A stretch of 64,000 bases of DNA, taken from Chloroflexota bacterium (GTDB lineage Bacteria > Chloroflexota > Dehalococcoidia > Lucifugimonadales > GCA-2722455). The translations under genes and the position numbers were made by a program. The notes below the pieces were generated by a model. That model worked only from the letters and a program-made list of their open reading frames with translations, made no database searches and was not told the DNA's origin. The stretch covers positions 152,396 through 216,395 of the forward strand of contig PBMB01000009.1 in assembly GCA_002722455.1 (NCBI GenBank), written 5' to 3'. Shown piece by piece: positions 19,648-28,946 of this stretch. The number at the start of each line of letters is the position of its first letter. Positions within the stretch are counted from its first letter, which is position 1.

Positions 19648-21810
19648 CTAGATATCTACCTTTATAGCAACTTCACTAGTTTGATTATCTCTATCACAGT
19701 ATATACAATCTAGTTCGCCTTTTTTATCTTTCAATAGTTTCGAATCGCATTTTGAACAACTATCATTAGAAATTTCACCATTGGAAATATAATTACATCC
19801 ACCATCTGGTTTCCATTTATTGCATGCGTAAAAAACACCTCTTTTAGATCCTCTTTCTACTAATTGACCACCCTGTTCATCCCAACACTTTGGACATTTT
19901 ATACCAATTTGCATAGGCTCAGAATACTTACATTCAGGATACCCCTTACATCCTAAAAATTTAGCTCCTCGATATTCAATAATTAATAAAGGATTTCCAC
20001 ATTTTGTACAAGATATTCCAGAATCTTCACGCATATCAATTTTCTCAGCAGTTTCATGAGCGAGTTTAACTGATTCTTTAAAACTATTATCAAATTCTCC
20101 TACAAATTTTGGCATATCCATTTCACCAGTTGCAATCGCATCTAAAGAATTTTCTAAATCAGATGTGAAATTAATATTGACAATATCTGTAAAAGATCTA
20201 GTTAAAATACTACTTACTGCAACACCTAACTTAGTAGGGACAAACCTATTTTTCTCTAAAGCAACATACATTTGATCTCGAATTCTACTAACTATTGATG
20301 CGTATGTACTAGGTCTGCCAATACCCTCAGATTCTAGCTCTCGTATTAAATCAGATTCTGAAAATCTTGGTGGAGGCTTAGTTTCTCTGACATCAATATC
20401 TAATTTCTCTCTTGAAAGATTTTCACCTTTATCTAAAACAGGTAATTTTGAATCAGATTCATTATCATCTTCTTCCAAAATCATAGAACTATATAATTTC
20501 TTAAATCCATCAAATTTTATTTGGGACCCTGATGCTTTAAAAAGATATTCTCGAGTTGATGAGTTCGCACATATATCTACAGTTGTAATTGCGTACAAAG
20601 CATCAGCCATTTGACTACTTACCGTTCGATTCCATATTAACTCATATATCTTATATTGATCAGAATCCAAGTATTTTCTTAAAGAAGATGGTGTCCTAAA
20701 AATAGAAGTTGGACGAATAGCTTCATGCGCTTCTTGTGCTCCTCTCACTTTAGTAATTTTCTTACCTTTAACAGATCCAACATATTCAAATCCAAAATTA
20801 GATGTTATATATTTTTTAATATCATCTTTAGCATTCTTAGAAAGAACACGTGAATCAGTACGCATATACGTAATTAATCCTTCTTGATCTCCACCTTGTA
20901 TAGAAATACCTTCATACAGCTGTTGAGCTATTCGCATAGTACGATTTACATTAAATCTATATTTGACACTCGCTTCTCTTTGTAATGTGGTAGTAATAAA
21001 TGGTAAGGGAGGAGAAGAATGTTTTTCTTTTACATTAATTGCTTTAACAATATACTGCGCTGTAACTAAATCAGCTTTAATTTTCTCAACTTCTTCTCGC
21101 TCCGTAATTACATTTTGTACAGAACTCCCTTTACCAGTTTTTAAAGACTTTTTGGTTTGCAATATAGCAGAAAATATATTTCCTTTAGTATTATTTTTAG
21201 TACAAAATAATATTGCTTTAATTTGCCAATATTTTTGAGATTTAAATTTTTCAATTTTATTTTCTCTATCAATAATTAATTGTAATGCAACAGACTGAAC
21301 CCTACCAGCAGAAAGTTTTGTATATCCTGTAATATTATTTGTTACATACCTACTTAAAGGAAATCCTACTATTCTATCAATCAATCTTCTTGCTTGTTGA
21401 GCATCAACAAGTAATTTATTTATATCTCGTGGAGTCTCAAAGGCACCTTTTACAGCATCTGGAGTAATTTCATTAAACACAACTCTTCGAACATTAGATA
21501 AATCGATTTTTAATTCTTCTACAACATGCCATGCAATAGCTTCACCTTCACGATCAGGATCAGTAGCAAGATAAACTAAATCAACATTTTTACATTTTGA
21601 TTTAAGATCTTTTATCGCTTGCTTTTTCCCTGTAATAACTACATAATCAATCTCAGAAACAAGATTTTCGTCTACTTTAAACCCCATACGGTTTTTTGGT
21701 AAATCACGAACATGTCCCATAGTAGCAGAAATTAAATAATCTTTTCCTAATATTTTACCTATTGTTCTAACTTTCGCTGGTGATTCAACGATCACCAAAA
21801 ATTTTCCCAT
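19648..21810 (-). CDS. topA: DNA topoisomerase I
   Basis: A type IA topoisomerase that relaxes negative supercoils. The TOPRIM domain starts 'LVIVESPAKVRTIGKIL' and has 'ATDPDREGEAIAWH'. The catalytic tyrosine is in 'GLITYMRTDS' near 313, and 'EGIGRPSTYASI' follows. The C-terminal tail has three four-cysteine zinc fingers, the first 'CTKCGNPL...CKGYPEC', the second 'CPKCWDEQGG', the third 'CSKCDSKL...CIYC'. At 720 residues it is of normal size. It balances gyrB, encoded 12 kb away. It is the first gene of the topA-xer-efp-xseA-xseB run. Confidence 0.95.
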   Translation of the reverse strand: MGKFLVIVESPAKVRTIGKILGKDYLISATMGHVRDLPKNRMGFKVDENLVSEIDYVVITGKKQAIKDLKSKCKNVDLVYLATDPDREGEAIAWHVVEELKIDLSNVRRVVFNEITPDAVKGAFETPRDINKLLVDAQQARRLIDRIVGFPLSRYVTNNITGYTKLSAGRVQSVALQLIIDRENKIEKFKSQKYWQIKAILFCTKNNTKGNIFSAILQTKKSLKTGKGSSVQNVITEREEVEKIKADLVTAQYIVKAINVKEKHSSPPLPFITTTLQREASVKYRFNVNRTMRIAQQLYEGISIQGGDQEGLITYMRTDSRVLSKNAKDDIKKYITSNFGFEYVGSVKGKKITKVRGAQEAHEAIRPTSIFRTPSSLRKYLDSDQYKIYELIWNRTVSSQMADALYAITTVDICANSSTREYLFKASGSQIKFDGFKKLYSSMILEEDDNESDSKLPVLDKGENLSREKLDIDVRETKPPPRFSESDLIRELESEGIGRPSTYASIVSRIRDQMYVALEKNRFVPTKLGVAVSSILTRSFTDIVNINFTSDLENSLDAIATGEMDMPKFVGEFDNSFKESVKLAHETAEKIDMREDSGISCTKCGNPLLIIEYRGAKFLGCKGYPECKYSEPMQIGIKCPKCWDEQGGQLVERGSKRGVFYACNKWKPDGGCNYISNGEISNDSCSKCDSKLLKDKKGELDCIYCDRDNQTSEVAIKVDI

Positions 21811-21925
21811 AATTAAATCCCATATACTTAATATATTTAAAATTCAATGCCAATTTATTATATTGAACTGAAAACATAGAACTGTGTCAACGACAATTGA
21901 GGCTTATATTTTATATATAATGTGG

Positions 21926-22013
21926 CGGAGAGAGTGGGATTCGAACCCACGGTCCCGTTTTGCGGAACACGCGATTTCCAGTCGCGCCTATTCGGCCTCT
22001 CTAGCATCTCTCC
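21926..22013 (-). tRNA. tRNA-Ser (anticodon GGA)
   Basis: An 88-base cloverleaf on the minus strand. The acceptor stem is GGAGAGA/TCTCTCC with discriminator G. The anticodon loop CTGGAAA gives GGA, reading UCC/UCU. A long variable arm (about 20 bases) identifies a class II serine tRNA, and the T-loop GTTCGAATCC is intact. The bases after the discriminator read CCA (21923-21925), so CCA may be genome-encoded here, unlike in the other two serine tRNAs of this window. Confidence 0.95.
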
Positions 22014-22034
22014 ATAAAAACTACGATTTCTCTC

Positions 22035-22121
22035 CGGAGAGGGTGGGATTCGAACCCACGATTAGAATAATCCAATACTGGTTTTCGAGACCAGCGCCTT
22101 CAACCGCTCGGCCACCTCTCC
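22035..22121 (-). tRNA. tRNA-Ser (anticodon CGA)
   Basis: An 87-base class II tRNA on the minus strand, 21 bp upstream of tRNA-Ser(GGA). The acceptor is GGAGAGG/CCTCTCC, the anticodon loop CTCGAAA gives CGA (reads UCG), and a long variable arm is present. CCA is not encoded. A TATAAT at 22129-22134 on the minus strand sits about 8 bases before the tRNA, so transcription probably starts almost at its 5' end and covers both genes. Confidence 0.95.
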
Positions 22122-22249
22122 CAAATCGATTATAACATAGCAAATTTTGATGATATCATTAATAACTAAGCTGCAAAAACAGATATACTAGCTTAAGAAT
22201 TAATCACCTCATCATATTTTTATAAGACTTTGATTAAAGTCTCTCACTA

Positions 22250-22600
22250 ATGCTAATATATGTTAATATGAATAATTTAAAAATTGCTTACTACTTAAAC
22301 TTTATTCCTCTTGGCATAGGCTATCTCCTAAGTGGATTATATTTAGAATTTATTGTTTCAGCTTTTTATAGTATCCTTGCTTTTTTCTCAGGATATTTTT
22401 TAGGACCAATATTATTTGATTGGGTATTAATGTCACAGTTTGGAGAATGTGGATATGGTTTTTCAAAATGGTGTGATGGACAACGTCCATTTTGGGCAAT
22501 ACTTTTAATTATATTAGTTTGGCTGATACCTCTAGTTTTTGTAAGCTTAGTAAACGTGATAAGTATTAAAAAGCACTTTGAGAAAACTTCAACCAATTAA
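22250..22600 (+). CDS. Small membrane protein of unknown function
   Basis: A 116-residue protein with three likely membrane helices: about residues 12-30 ('YYLNFIPLGIGYLLSGLYL'), 34-56 and 81-103 ('FWAILLIILVWLIPLVFVSL'). A polar loop holds two cysteines ('GECGYGFSKWCDG'). I recognise no family. Either ATG 22250 or ATG 22268 could be the start; no ribosome site is visible for either. It stands between the tRNA-Ser pair and the sulfurtransferase gene. Confidence 0.5.
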   Translation: MLIYVNMNNLKIAYYLNFIPLGIGYLLSGLYLEFIVSAFYSILAFFSGYFLGPILFDWVLMSQFGECGYGFSKWCDGQRPFWAILLIILVWLIPLVFVSLVNVISIKKHFEKTSTN

Positions 22601-22661
22601 ACTCTCAAAAAACTTATTACATTCAAGTTAATATAATACCCCAACTGAATTTTAACAAAAT

Positions 22662-23513
22662 ATGTCTGTAAATAATAAAAATATCCTAGTATCTACTGAA
22701 TGGGTTGCTGATAATATCAACAATCCTTCAGTAATTATTGTGGAAACATCTACAGATTTAAATAGTACATATATCAAAGGACATATACCAAACAGTATCG
22801 GATGGGATATTAATATTCACCTCAAACATCCAATACACAGAGATATCCCTACTATTTCACAATATAAAAACCTCATGGATTCATCCGGAATTTCAAATAA
22901 TTCTACTGTTATTCTTTATGGTGATGGTAAAAATCGATCAGCAACTTGGACATATTGGATAATGAAATTATTTTCCCATAATGACGTAAGAATTATGAAC
23001 GGAGGACGTTATAAATGGATTAAAGAAAAACGAGATTTAGTAACTACTATATCTAATTCTACTAAAACTAACTACAAAACTTATCAACTAAACACTAGTA
23101 TAAGAGCAACACAAGAATACGTACGTGAAAAACTCAATGATCCCAATTGCCAAATTATAGATACTCGTACCTATGAAGAATTTGCAGGATTACTAACTGC
23201 CAGTCCTGGCCATAAACAGCCTGAAATAGAACAAAAAGGACATATACCTAATGCAATCCATATCCCATGGGACGATGTAATAACAAAAAACGAACAATTT
23301 CCCAGTATATCTATTTTAAAAAAATTATATGAATCTCATAATATAGATATAAATAAAGAAATAATCACCTATTGTCGGCTAGGACATCGAGCAAGTTTAA
23401 CTTGGTACATATTGAAATATATATTAAAATCACCTAATGTACGAGTCTATGATGGTTCCTGGACAGAATGGGGTAATAGTATAGGAATGCCTATTAAAAA
23501 AATAGGTAATTAG
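22662..23513 (+). CDS. Thiosulfate/3-mercaptopyruvate sulfurtransferase (two rhodanese domains)
   Basis: A 283-residue protein made of two rhodanese domains. The N-terminal one ('LVSTEWVADNINNPSVIIVE', ends 'VILYGDGKNRSATW') has Asp-Gly where an active Cys would be, so it is the inactive structural half. The C-terminal domain has the persulfide cysteine in 'ITYCRLGHRAS' (about C238). The enzyme moves sulfur from thiosulfate or mercaptopyruvate to thiophilic acceptors. The CRLG-type loop fits the thiosulfate type better than the CGTG-type loop of mercaptopyruvate sulfurtransferases, but assignment is not firm. The next gene starts 8 bp later. Confidence 0.85.
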   Translation: MSVNNKNILVSTEWVADNINNPSVIIVETSTDLNSTYIKGHIPNSIGWDINIHLKHPIHRDIPTISQYKNLMDSSGISNNSTVILYGDGKNRSATWTYWIMKLFSHNDVRIMNGGRYKWIKEKRDLVTTISNSTKTNYKTYQLNTSIRATQEYVREKLNDPNCQIIDTRTYEEFAGLLTASPGHKQPEIEQKGHIPNAIHIPWDDVITKNEQFPSISILKKLYESHNIDINKEIITYCRLGHRASLTWYILKYILKSPNVRVYDGSWTEWGNSIGMPIKKIGN

Positions 23514-23521
23514 TATAAATA

Positions 23522-24181
23522 ATGTTAGAATTTACATCCATACATAAAGAATCTTTTAATAATGATGAAAATCTAATTCAAATTTTAGAATTAGTAAATA
23601 TTCATGCTAGATTTATTTCTAACTTAGATGAAATCGAAAACAAATCATATTGTGATTTGTTACTCATTAATATATCATCGCAATCTAAGATCGATTATCG
23701 TAATTTGAAAAATTATAATACTTCGGCGCCTCCTCTGATTGCTATAATTCATGAAGATGAAATAAATAAAATTTCTTTAGATTTAGTCCCTGATAATTTC
23801 ATCATATTGCCTTGCTCTAATCAAGAAATCATACTCAGATCAATCAAAATAGTTAATAAATATAAAAAAACAAAAAATGATTCAATTATTAATATAGGAT
23901 CCTTAGAAATCAACGTATCTAATTTTGAAGTTTTATTGAACAAAATTCCTATAACATTACGATTTAAAGAATATGAACTTCTTGTTCTAATGGCAAGTTC
24001 TCCAGGAAAAGTTTTTAGTAGAAATATGCTTCTTAAAAAAATTTGGGGATACGATTATGTCGGAGGATCTCGAACAGTAGACGTACATATTCGACGGCTA
24101 AGAAGTAAATTAGAAAAAGAAGAAACATATATTGAAACAGTACGACCACTAGGGTATCGATTTAAAAAATATCCAATTTAA
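23522..24181 (+). CDS. OmpR/PhoB-type regulator with degenerate receiver domain
   Basis: A 219-residue two-domain regulator. The C-terminal winged helix is canonical: 'LRFKEYELLVLMASSPGKVFSR', 'LLKKIWGYDYVGGSRTVDVH' and 'IRRLRSKLE', ending 'ETVRPLGYRFK'. The N-terminal 110 residues have the receiver pattern, but the phospho-acceptor strand reads 'DLLLINISS' with Asn at the Asp position, the acidic pair after strand 1 is missing, and the conserved Lys-Pro is replaced by 'ILPCS'. It therefore probably acts without phosphorylation. No histidine kinase is adjacent. It is probably co-transcribed with the sulfurtransferase and lipB. Confidence 0.85.
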   Translation: MLEFTSIHKESFNNDENLIQILELVNIHARFISNLDEIENKSYCDLLLINISSQSKIDYRNLKNYNTSAPPLIAIIHEDEINKISLDLVPDNFIILPCSNQEIILRSIKIVNKYKKTKNDSIINIGSLEINVSNFEVLLNKIPITLRFKEYELLVLMASSPGKVFSRNMLLKKIWGYDYVGGSRTVDVHIRRLRSKLEKEETYIETVRPLGYRFKKYPI

Positions 24182-24201
24182 CAAAAATACTTGAGATCAT
24201 T

Positions 24202-24876
24202 ATGGGAACAAATATAAATAAGGCAAATCAGTGTCTTGCAATTTCTATGTCTAGTATGCCTTATCAATCTGCCCTTACATACCAAGAAGAATTTCAAAAA
24301 AAAATTCATCTGGAGAATAATTCAAACACTATATTACTACTAGAACACCCTAGTATCTATACAATCGGTCGTAGTGGAAATGATTCAGATATACTAGTTA
24401 ATAAAAAATTTCTTAATAAGAATAAGATCCCCGTTTTTTTTTCAAATCGTGGAGGGCAAACTACTTATCATGGACCAGGACAACTCATCTGTTACCCTAT
24501 ATTCAATATTAAAAAATTAAGAATTACCCCACGTAAATATATTCAAAGCCTGCAAAAAATTATTACTTCTACACTTGAAGATTTTGATATTCTAGCTCAA
24601 TGGAAAAACAAACCAATTGGAGTCTGGGTCAAAGATACTAAAATTGCTTCCATTGGCATACGTATCAGTAATGGTATTTCTTCTCATGGATTCTCTTTAA
24701 ATATTAACCCAAACCTTAAACATTTTGATCATATCATATCTTGTGGCTTATCTATTGCTAAAAATACATCAATGCTACAATTAACTGGACAAACCCCTAA
24801 TCGTAAAAAAATTGAATCCCGAATAATACATCATTTCTCAAATACATTTGAAATGAATATTACAATGAATAACTAA
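24202..24876 (+). CDS. lipB: Octanoyl-[acyl-carrier-protein]:protein transferase
   Basis: Moves octanoate from ACP to lipoyl domains, the step before LipA. The 224-residue protein has the 'GRSGNDSDIL' and 'RGGQTTYHGPGQLICYPI' motifs, the catalytic Lys region 'TKIASIGIRI' near 146, 'HGFSLNINP', and the catalytic cysteine in 'IISCGLS' (about C183). ATG 24202 has GAGAT-like purines upstream but no strong site. The partner lipA is 31 kb away in this window. Confidence 0.93.
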   Translation: MGTNINKANQCLAISMSSMPYQSALTYQEEFQKKIHLENNSNTILLLEHPSIYTIGRSGNDSDILVNKKFLNKNKIPVFFSNRGGQTTYHGPGQLICYPIFNIKKLRITPRKYIQSLQKIITSTLEDFDILAQWKNKPIGVWVKDTKIASIGIRISNGISSHGFSLNINPNLKHFDHIISCGLSIAKNTSMLQLTGQTPNRKKIESRIIHHFSNTFEMNITMNN

Positions 24877-24927
24877 AACTGGTATTAATCTAATTGTAAA
24901 TAAAATCTACGACAAACTATTTCTACC

Positions 24928-24957
24928 TTGATAGACTCATAAAATTCAACGTATACT
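24928..24957 (+). promoter_or_regulatory. Promoter of argF
   Basis: TTGATA (24928-24933), 18 bases, TATACT (24952-24957): both hexamers match five of six consensus bases. A start near 24964 would lie downstream of the possible TTG start at 24962, which argues for translation from ATG 24977 with a very short leader. Confidence 0.5.
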
Positions 24958-24976
24958 AAAATTGAAAGATAAGGTT

Positions 24977-25891
24977 ATGGTTAAAAAAGATTTTTTGTCT
25001 CTGATTGATCTTGATAGTGACCAAATTGGTTTTTTGCTTTCAAACGCAATCAATATCAAAAATAATAAAATCACAACTACTCCTCTTAAAGGGAAAATAC
25101 TTGCTTTGATTTTCCAACATCCATCGTTAAGAACAAGGGTAAGTTTTGAAATTGGAATTCGCAAACTTGGAGGAGATTGTTTTTATCTGGATAAAAATAG
25201 TATCCAAATAGGTGAACGTGAATCTGTAGAAGATATTGCTAAGGTTTTAGACCGTTGGGTAGATGGTATTATTATACGTACACCTTCACCTCAAGACCTC
25301 ATTGTTCTTGCTGAAAATACTAGTATTCCTGTGATTAATGCTATGACCGATGCAGAACATCCATGTCAGACAATTGCAGATCTTTTAACAATATTAGAAC
25401 ATAAAAAAACATTAAAAGGTATTAACGTTGTATTCATTGGAGATGGCAATAACGTCGCATCTAGTTTAGCAATTGGATGTAGCAGTGTAGGGGCCAATTT
25501 TACTTTAGTATGCCCCTCAGGCTACGAAATACCTAAAGAATACTGGAATGAAGCAACTAATAGAGCTACCAAAAATGAATCTGTATTGTCAATAACTAAT
25601 AATCCATCAGACATTGATACATCTGTAGATGTAATATATACAGATGTATGGATCAGTATGGGGCAAGAAAAAGAATCTTCTAAACGGCTTCAGTCATTTG
25701 AATTAAAATATCAAGTCAATAATAAATTACTTGATTCTACCAATCAAAATACAATTTTCATGCATGATATGCCTGCACACGAAGGAGAAGAAATAGCAAA
25801 AGGGATTTTAAATCATCCAAAATCAGTAGTTTTTGACCAAAGTGAAAATCGATTATATGCACAAATGTCTATAATGGATAGTATTTTCTAA
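24977..25891 (+). CDS. argF: Ornithine carbamoyltransferase with altered HCLP loop
   Basis: Makes citrulline from ornithine and carbamoyl phosphate in arginine synthesis. The carbamoyl-phosphate motif is 'SLRTR' in 'HPSLRTRVSFE', followed by 'EHPCQTIADLLT' and the ornithine-specific 'DVWISMGQEKE' (SMG loop), which excludes aspartate carbamoyltransferase. The usual 'HCLPA' that contacts ornithine is here 'MHDMPAHEGEE', with Asp for Cys. I chose ATG 24977 (304 residues) over an in-frame TTG at 24962 because the likely transcript begins near 24964. The family N-terminus 'KKDFLSLIDLD' begins right after this ATG. Confidence 0.87.
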   Translation: MVKKDFLSLIDLDSDQIGFLLSNAINIKNNKITTTPLKGKILALIFQHPSLRTRVSFEIGIRKLGGDCFYLDKNSIQIGERESVEDIAKVLDRWVDGIIIRTPSPQDLIVLAENTSIPVINAMTDAEHPCQTIADLLTILEHKKTLKGINVVFIGDGNNVASSLAIGCSSVGANFTLVCPSGYEIPKEYWNEATNRATKNESVLSITNNPSDIDTSVDVIYTDVWISMGQEKESSKRLQSFELKYQVNNKLLDSTNQNTIFMHDMPAHEGEEIAKGILNHPKSVVFDQSENRLYAQMSIMDSIF

Positions 25892-25948
25892 ACTTCGTAA
25901 CTATTTCTCGATTAATTATTCTATATATAATCATTATTAACTATTAAT

Positions 25949-27304
25949 ATGTCCACAGAGAAAAAGAGCAATACTATGCCTGATATTAAATCCAACGTAG
26001 TCATTATTGGACGTCCCAATGTTGGTAAATCAACTTTATTCAATCGACTAACAAAAACTCGTAAAGCAATAGTCCATTTCACAGAAGGTACGACCAGAGA
26101 CAGACTAATAACTAAAATAGCTACATCTAATGTTACGTATAATCTTGTTGACACCCCTGGTTATATATATATACCTAAATCATCTGAAACAATTGCTTCA
26201 AAAAGTCAAGGACAAATTCATCAAGGATTGAAATCTGCGACAATCATACTTTTTTTATTAGATATTCAAACCGGTCTCACCAATGAAGATATCACAATTG
26301 CTTCTCTATTAAGGCCTATGAAAGAAAAGGTTATACTGGTAGCAAATAAATCAGATAACTCTAATTATGAAATGAGTAAATTTGACTTTCTAGAATTAGG
26401 ATTTGGTACTCCTATAGCAATCAGCGCATACCACAATATTGGAATATCTAATTTAACGAATGCAACTTATGCTTTATTACCAAAATCAAATTCCAAATTA
26501 ATAAATAATCCAACTCCTATTAAAATTACGCTTTCTGGTCGTCCAAATACAGGGAAATCAATGTTACTAAATTCTTTAATTAATAGTGAGCGATCAATTG
26601 TTAGTGAGGTCCCAGGAACTACAAGAGATAGTATCGATACAATGCTTGTCACTAACAACACATCGCTGCAAATAGTAGATACTGCTGGTATAAGGCGTAG
26701 AGGTAAAATCACTAAAGGAATTGAAAAATTTAGTTCAATGAGAAGTATCAATAACATCTTATCTTCTCACATTTGTATACTATTGCTAGATTCTACTGAA
26801 ATCGCAACAAACCAAGATATGCATATTGCTGATTACATTCTTTCCTCCAGTCGTGGAATGATAATTGCAATTAATAAATGGGATCTCGCAACAGAAATTG
26901 GAATATCCAAAGATGAAATTAGAAAATATGTCCGATCAAAATTTAAATTTGCTAATTTCGTTCCTATTTGTTTTTTATCAGCTTTAAAAAAGACTGGAAT
27001 CTCTGAATTAATAGAAACTATTCAACTCGTATATTCTCAATGGAACACAACCATTGAAAATAACTTAATTAACGATACTCTCTTAGAATCTGTGTATAAA
27101 ACACCACCATCTACAAAACGAACAAAATCTCTTAAAATATATACTGCTGAACAAGATGGTATTTGTCCTCCTAGATTCACTATCAAAGTTAATGATCCAG
27201 AATTAGTTCATTTTTCATACCACCGACACTTAGAAAACGATTTTCGCCGTTTTCTAGGATTTACACATTGTCCTATAAAACTTAATTTCAAACCTAAGGT
27301 GTAA
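25949..27304 (+). CDS. der: Ribosome-associated GTPase Der (EngA)
   Basis: A 451-residue GTPase needed for 50S assembly. It has two tandem G domains: 'GRPNVGKS' near 28-35 with 'DTPGY' and 'NKSD', and 'GRPNTGKS' near 197-204 with 'DTAGIRRRGKI' and 'NKWD'. A C-terminal KH-like domain ends 'NDFRRFLGFTHCPIKLNF'. This arrangement is unique to Der. It is followed 3 bp later by plsY. Confidence 0.96.
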   Translation: MSTEKKSNTMPDIKSNVVIIGRPNVGKSTLFNRLTKTRKAIVHFTEGTTRDRLITKIATSNVTYNLVDTPGYIYIPKSSETIASKSQGQIHQGLKSATIILFLLDIQTGLTNEDITIASLLRPMKEKVILVANKSDNSNYEMSKFDFLELGFGTPIAISAYHNIGISNLTNATYALLPKSNSKLINNPTPIKITLSGRPNTGKSMLLNSLINSERSIVSEVPGTTRDSIDTMLVTNNTSLQIVDTAGIRRRGKITKGIEKFSSMRSINNILSSHICILLLDSTEIATNQDMHIADYILSSSRGMIIAINKWDLATEIGISKDEIRKYVRSKFKFANFVPICFLSALKKTGISELIETIQLVYSQWNTTIENNLINDTLLESVYKTPPSTKRTKSLKIYTAEQDGICPPRFTIKVNDPELVHFSYHRHLENDFRRFLGFTHCPIKLNFKPKV

Positions 27305-27307
27305 ATT

Positions 27308-27946
27308 TTGATCGAATTTCTATTATCTATAATTATTGCCTATCTAATTGGTTCAATTTCATTTGGAGTACTTGCTGGTTACATAATACATAATATAGAT
27401 ATACGAAAATATGGTAGTGGTGGATCAGGAGCAACTAATGTTTTACGTACTATTGGTAAACCTGCTGCTACTATAGTTCTATTGCTCGATATCAGTAAAG
27501 CAGTTATTTATCTTCTTTTACTCAACTTACTACCCAATAATACTCCTTTAATCTCAACATTAAGTGCTCTAGCTTTATTATCGGGACATATTTGGCCAAT
27601 TTACTTTAAATTCCATGGAGGACGTGGGATCGCACCTGCATTAGGTGCTCTATTAATCATCAACCCCATAATCGGAATTTTATCTTTTCTAATTGCTATT
27701 ATTGTAATGATTATTTCTAAATATGTATCACTCGGTTCAATAATAGGAACATTATTTGGAGCAATTTCTTTAAGTCTCGTATCTTTTTATAATTTGCCCA
27801 TGTTTGCTAATGAACCAATTGAGGTATTGTATGCTATATTTGGAGCAATTCTTATTGTTGGGAGTCATCGAAAAAATATAAAACGGCTGCTAAATAAAAC
27901 TGAATCTAAACTTGGAGAAAAAATAAAGATAAAAACTGATGGATAA
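27308..27946 (+). CDS. plsY: Acyl-phosphate:glycerol-3-phosphate acyltransferase
   Basis: An integral membrane acyltransferase for the first step of phospholipid synthesis. Its 212 residues have about five hydrophobic helices and the three conserved loops: 'YLIGSISFG', 'GSGGSGATNVLR' and 'HGGRGIAPALG', plus 'GSHRKNIKRLL' at the end. The start is TTG 27308. It overlaps gpsA by 8 bp, and the pair makes sense: GpsA supplies the glycerol-3-phosphate that PlsY acylates. Confidence 0.93.
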   Translation: MIEFLLSIIIAYLIGSISFGVLAGYIIHNIDIRKYGSGGSGATNVLRTIGKPAATIVLLLDISKAVIYLLLLNLLPNNTPLISTLSALALLSGHIWPIYFKFHGGRGIAPALGALLIINPIIGILSFLIAIIVMIISKYVSLGSIIGTLFGAISLSLVSFYNLPMFANEPIEVLYAIFGAILIVGSHRKNIKRLLNKTESKLGEKIKIKTDG

Positions 27947-28940
27947 AAAACTACAAATAGGTATTATTGGTACTACAACTTGGGCTACAACACTAGGGCT
28001 GCTATTTGCTAAAAAAGGACACACGGTTATTTTATGGGCTAGAGACAAGAATGAAGCAAAAAAATTGAATGCCAATAATGAAAATATTCGATTTCTACCA
28101 GGCATCAAATTTCCTTCAAATATGTCCGTAACAAATTCTACTCTATCAGCTATATCTACAGCAAACATCACGATATTTGCTGTCCCATCATTTACTATGG
28201 AAAAGAATATTACTCTAATTAAAAAACATCTTAATCCTAATACAATCATTCTCAGTGCTTCAAAAGGATTAGATCCATCTGGTAAAAGGATGACTGAAGT
28301 TTTATCTGAACAAATAAAAACTGCTAATATTCCAATCTGTGCTATTTCGGGACCTAATCTCGCTACTGAAATAATTAAAGGCAAAACCTGTTCAATGGTA
28401 ATAGGATCTGACAATATCAATATATCAAACAAAATCCAAACTATAATGAATTCAAATCAAGTTCGAATTTATACAACTGATGACATTACAGGAATTGAAC
28501 TAGGAGGAAGTCTTAAAAACATTATAGCTATAGGGTCAGGTATATGCGATGGAGCTAATTTAGGTAAAAATGCGCAATCAGCATTTATTACTCGTGGTTT
28601 AGTAGAAATTACCCGATTTGCAACATATTTTGGAGCACAAGCAAAAACTATGATGGGACTTGCTGGCATAGGTGATCTAATTGCTACATGTACAAGTCCA
28701 TTAAGTAGAAACTACCAATTTGGTCAAAAATTAGCAGAAGGTCAAACATTATCAAAAATTTACAATAATGCAAATAATGTTATTGAAGGAATTCATACTA
28801 CCAAAATAGTCATGAATATTGCAAAAAAACATAAAATCAATATGCCAATTACTGAAGCTACATACAAAGTAATCCAAGGTGAAATGAAACCAAACGCAGC
28901 TATTTCAGAATTAATGAATCGATATCCTACTACAGAATAA
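27939..28940 (+). CDS. gpsA: Glycerol-3-phosphate dehydrogenase [NAD(P)+]
   Basis: Makes sn-glycerol-3-phosphate from DHAP for phospholipids. The 333-residue protein shows 'FAVPSF', 'SASKGLDP', 'AISGPNLATEI', the catalytic-lysine segment 'GGSLKNIIAIG', and 'GLAGIGDLIATCTSPLSRN'. The N-terminal dinucleotide-binding loop, usually GAGSWGT, reads 'GTTTWATT', keeping only the first glycine and the Trp. It may shift coenzyme preference, but the rest is typical. It converges on rsmE with a 6-bp gap. Confidence 0.93.
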   Translation: MDKKLQIGIIGTTTWATTLGLLFAKKGHTVILWARDKNEAKKLNANNENIRFLPGIKFPSNMSVTNSTLSAISTANITIFAVPSFTMEKNITLIKKHLNPNTIILSASKGLDPSGKRMTEVLSEQIKTANIPICAISGPNLATEIIKGKTCSMVIGSDNINISNKIQTIMNSNQVRIYTTDDITGIELGGSLKNIIAIGSGICDGANLGKNAQSAFITRGLVEITRFATYFGAQAKTMMGLAGIGDLIATCTSPLSRNYQFGQKLAEGQTLSKIYNNANNVIEGIHTTKIVMNIAKKHKINMPITEATYKVIQGEMKPNAAISELMNRYPTTE

Positions 28941-28946
28941 TCATCC

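Noticed and set aside
21884..22135. A plus-strand frame of 83 codons across the tRNA-Ser pair
   Set aside because: It is the complement of two intact tRNA genes. Such 'RVGFEPTI'-like translations are a well-known artefact.
24977..25891. Reading this gene as aspartate carbamoyltransferase because HCLP is altered
   Set aside because: The SMG loop and surrounding sequence are specific to ornithine carbamoyltransferase.
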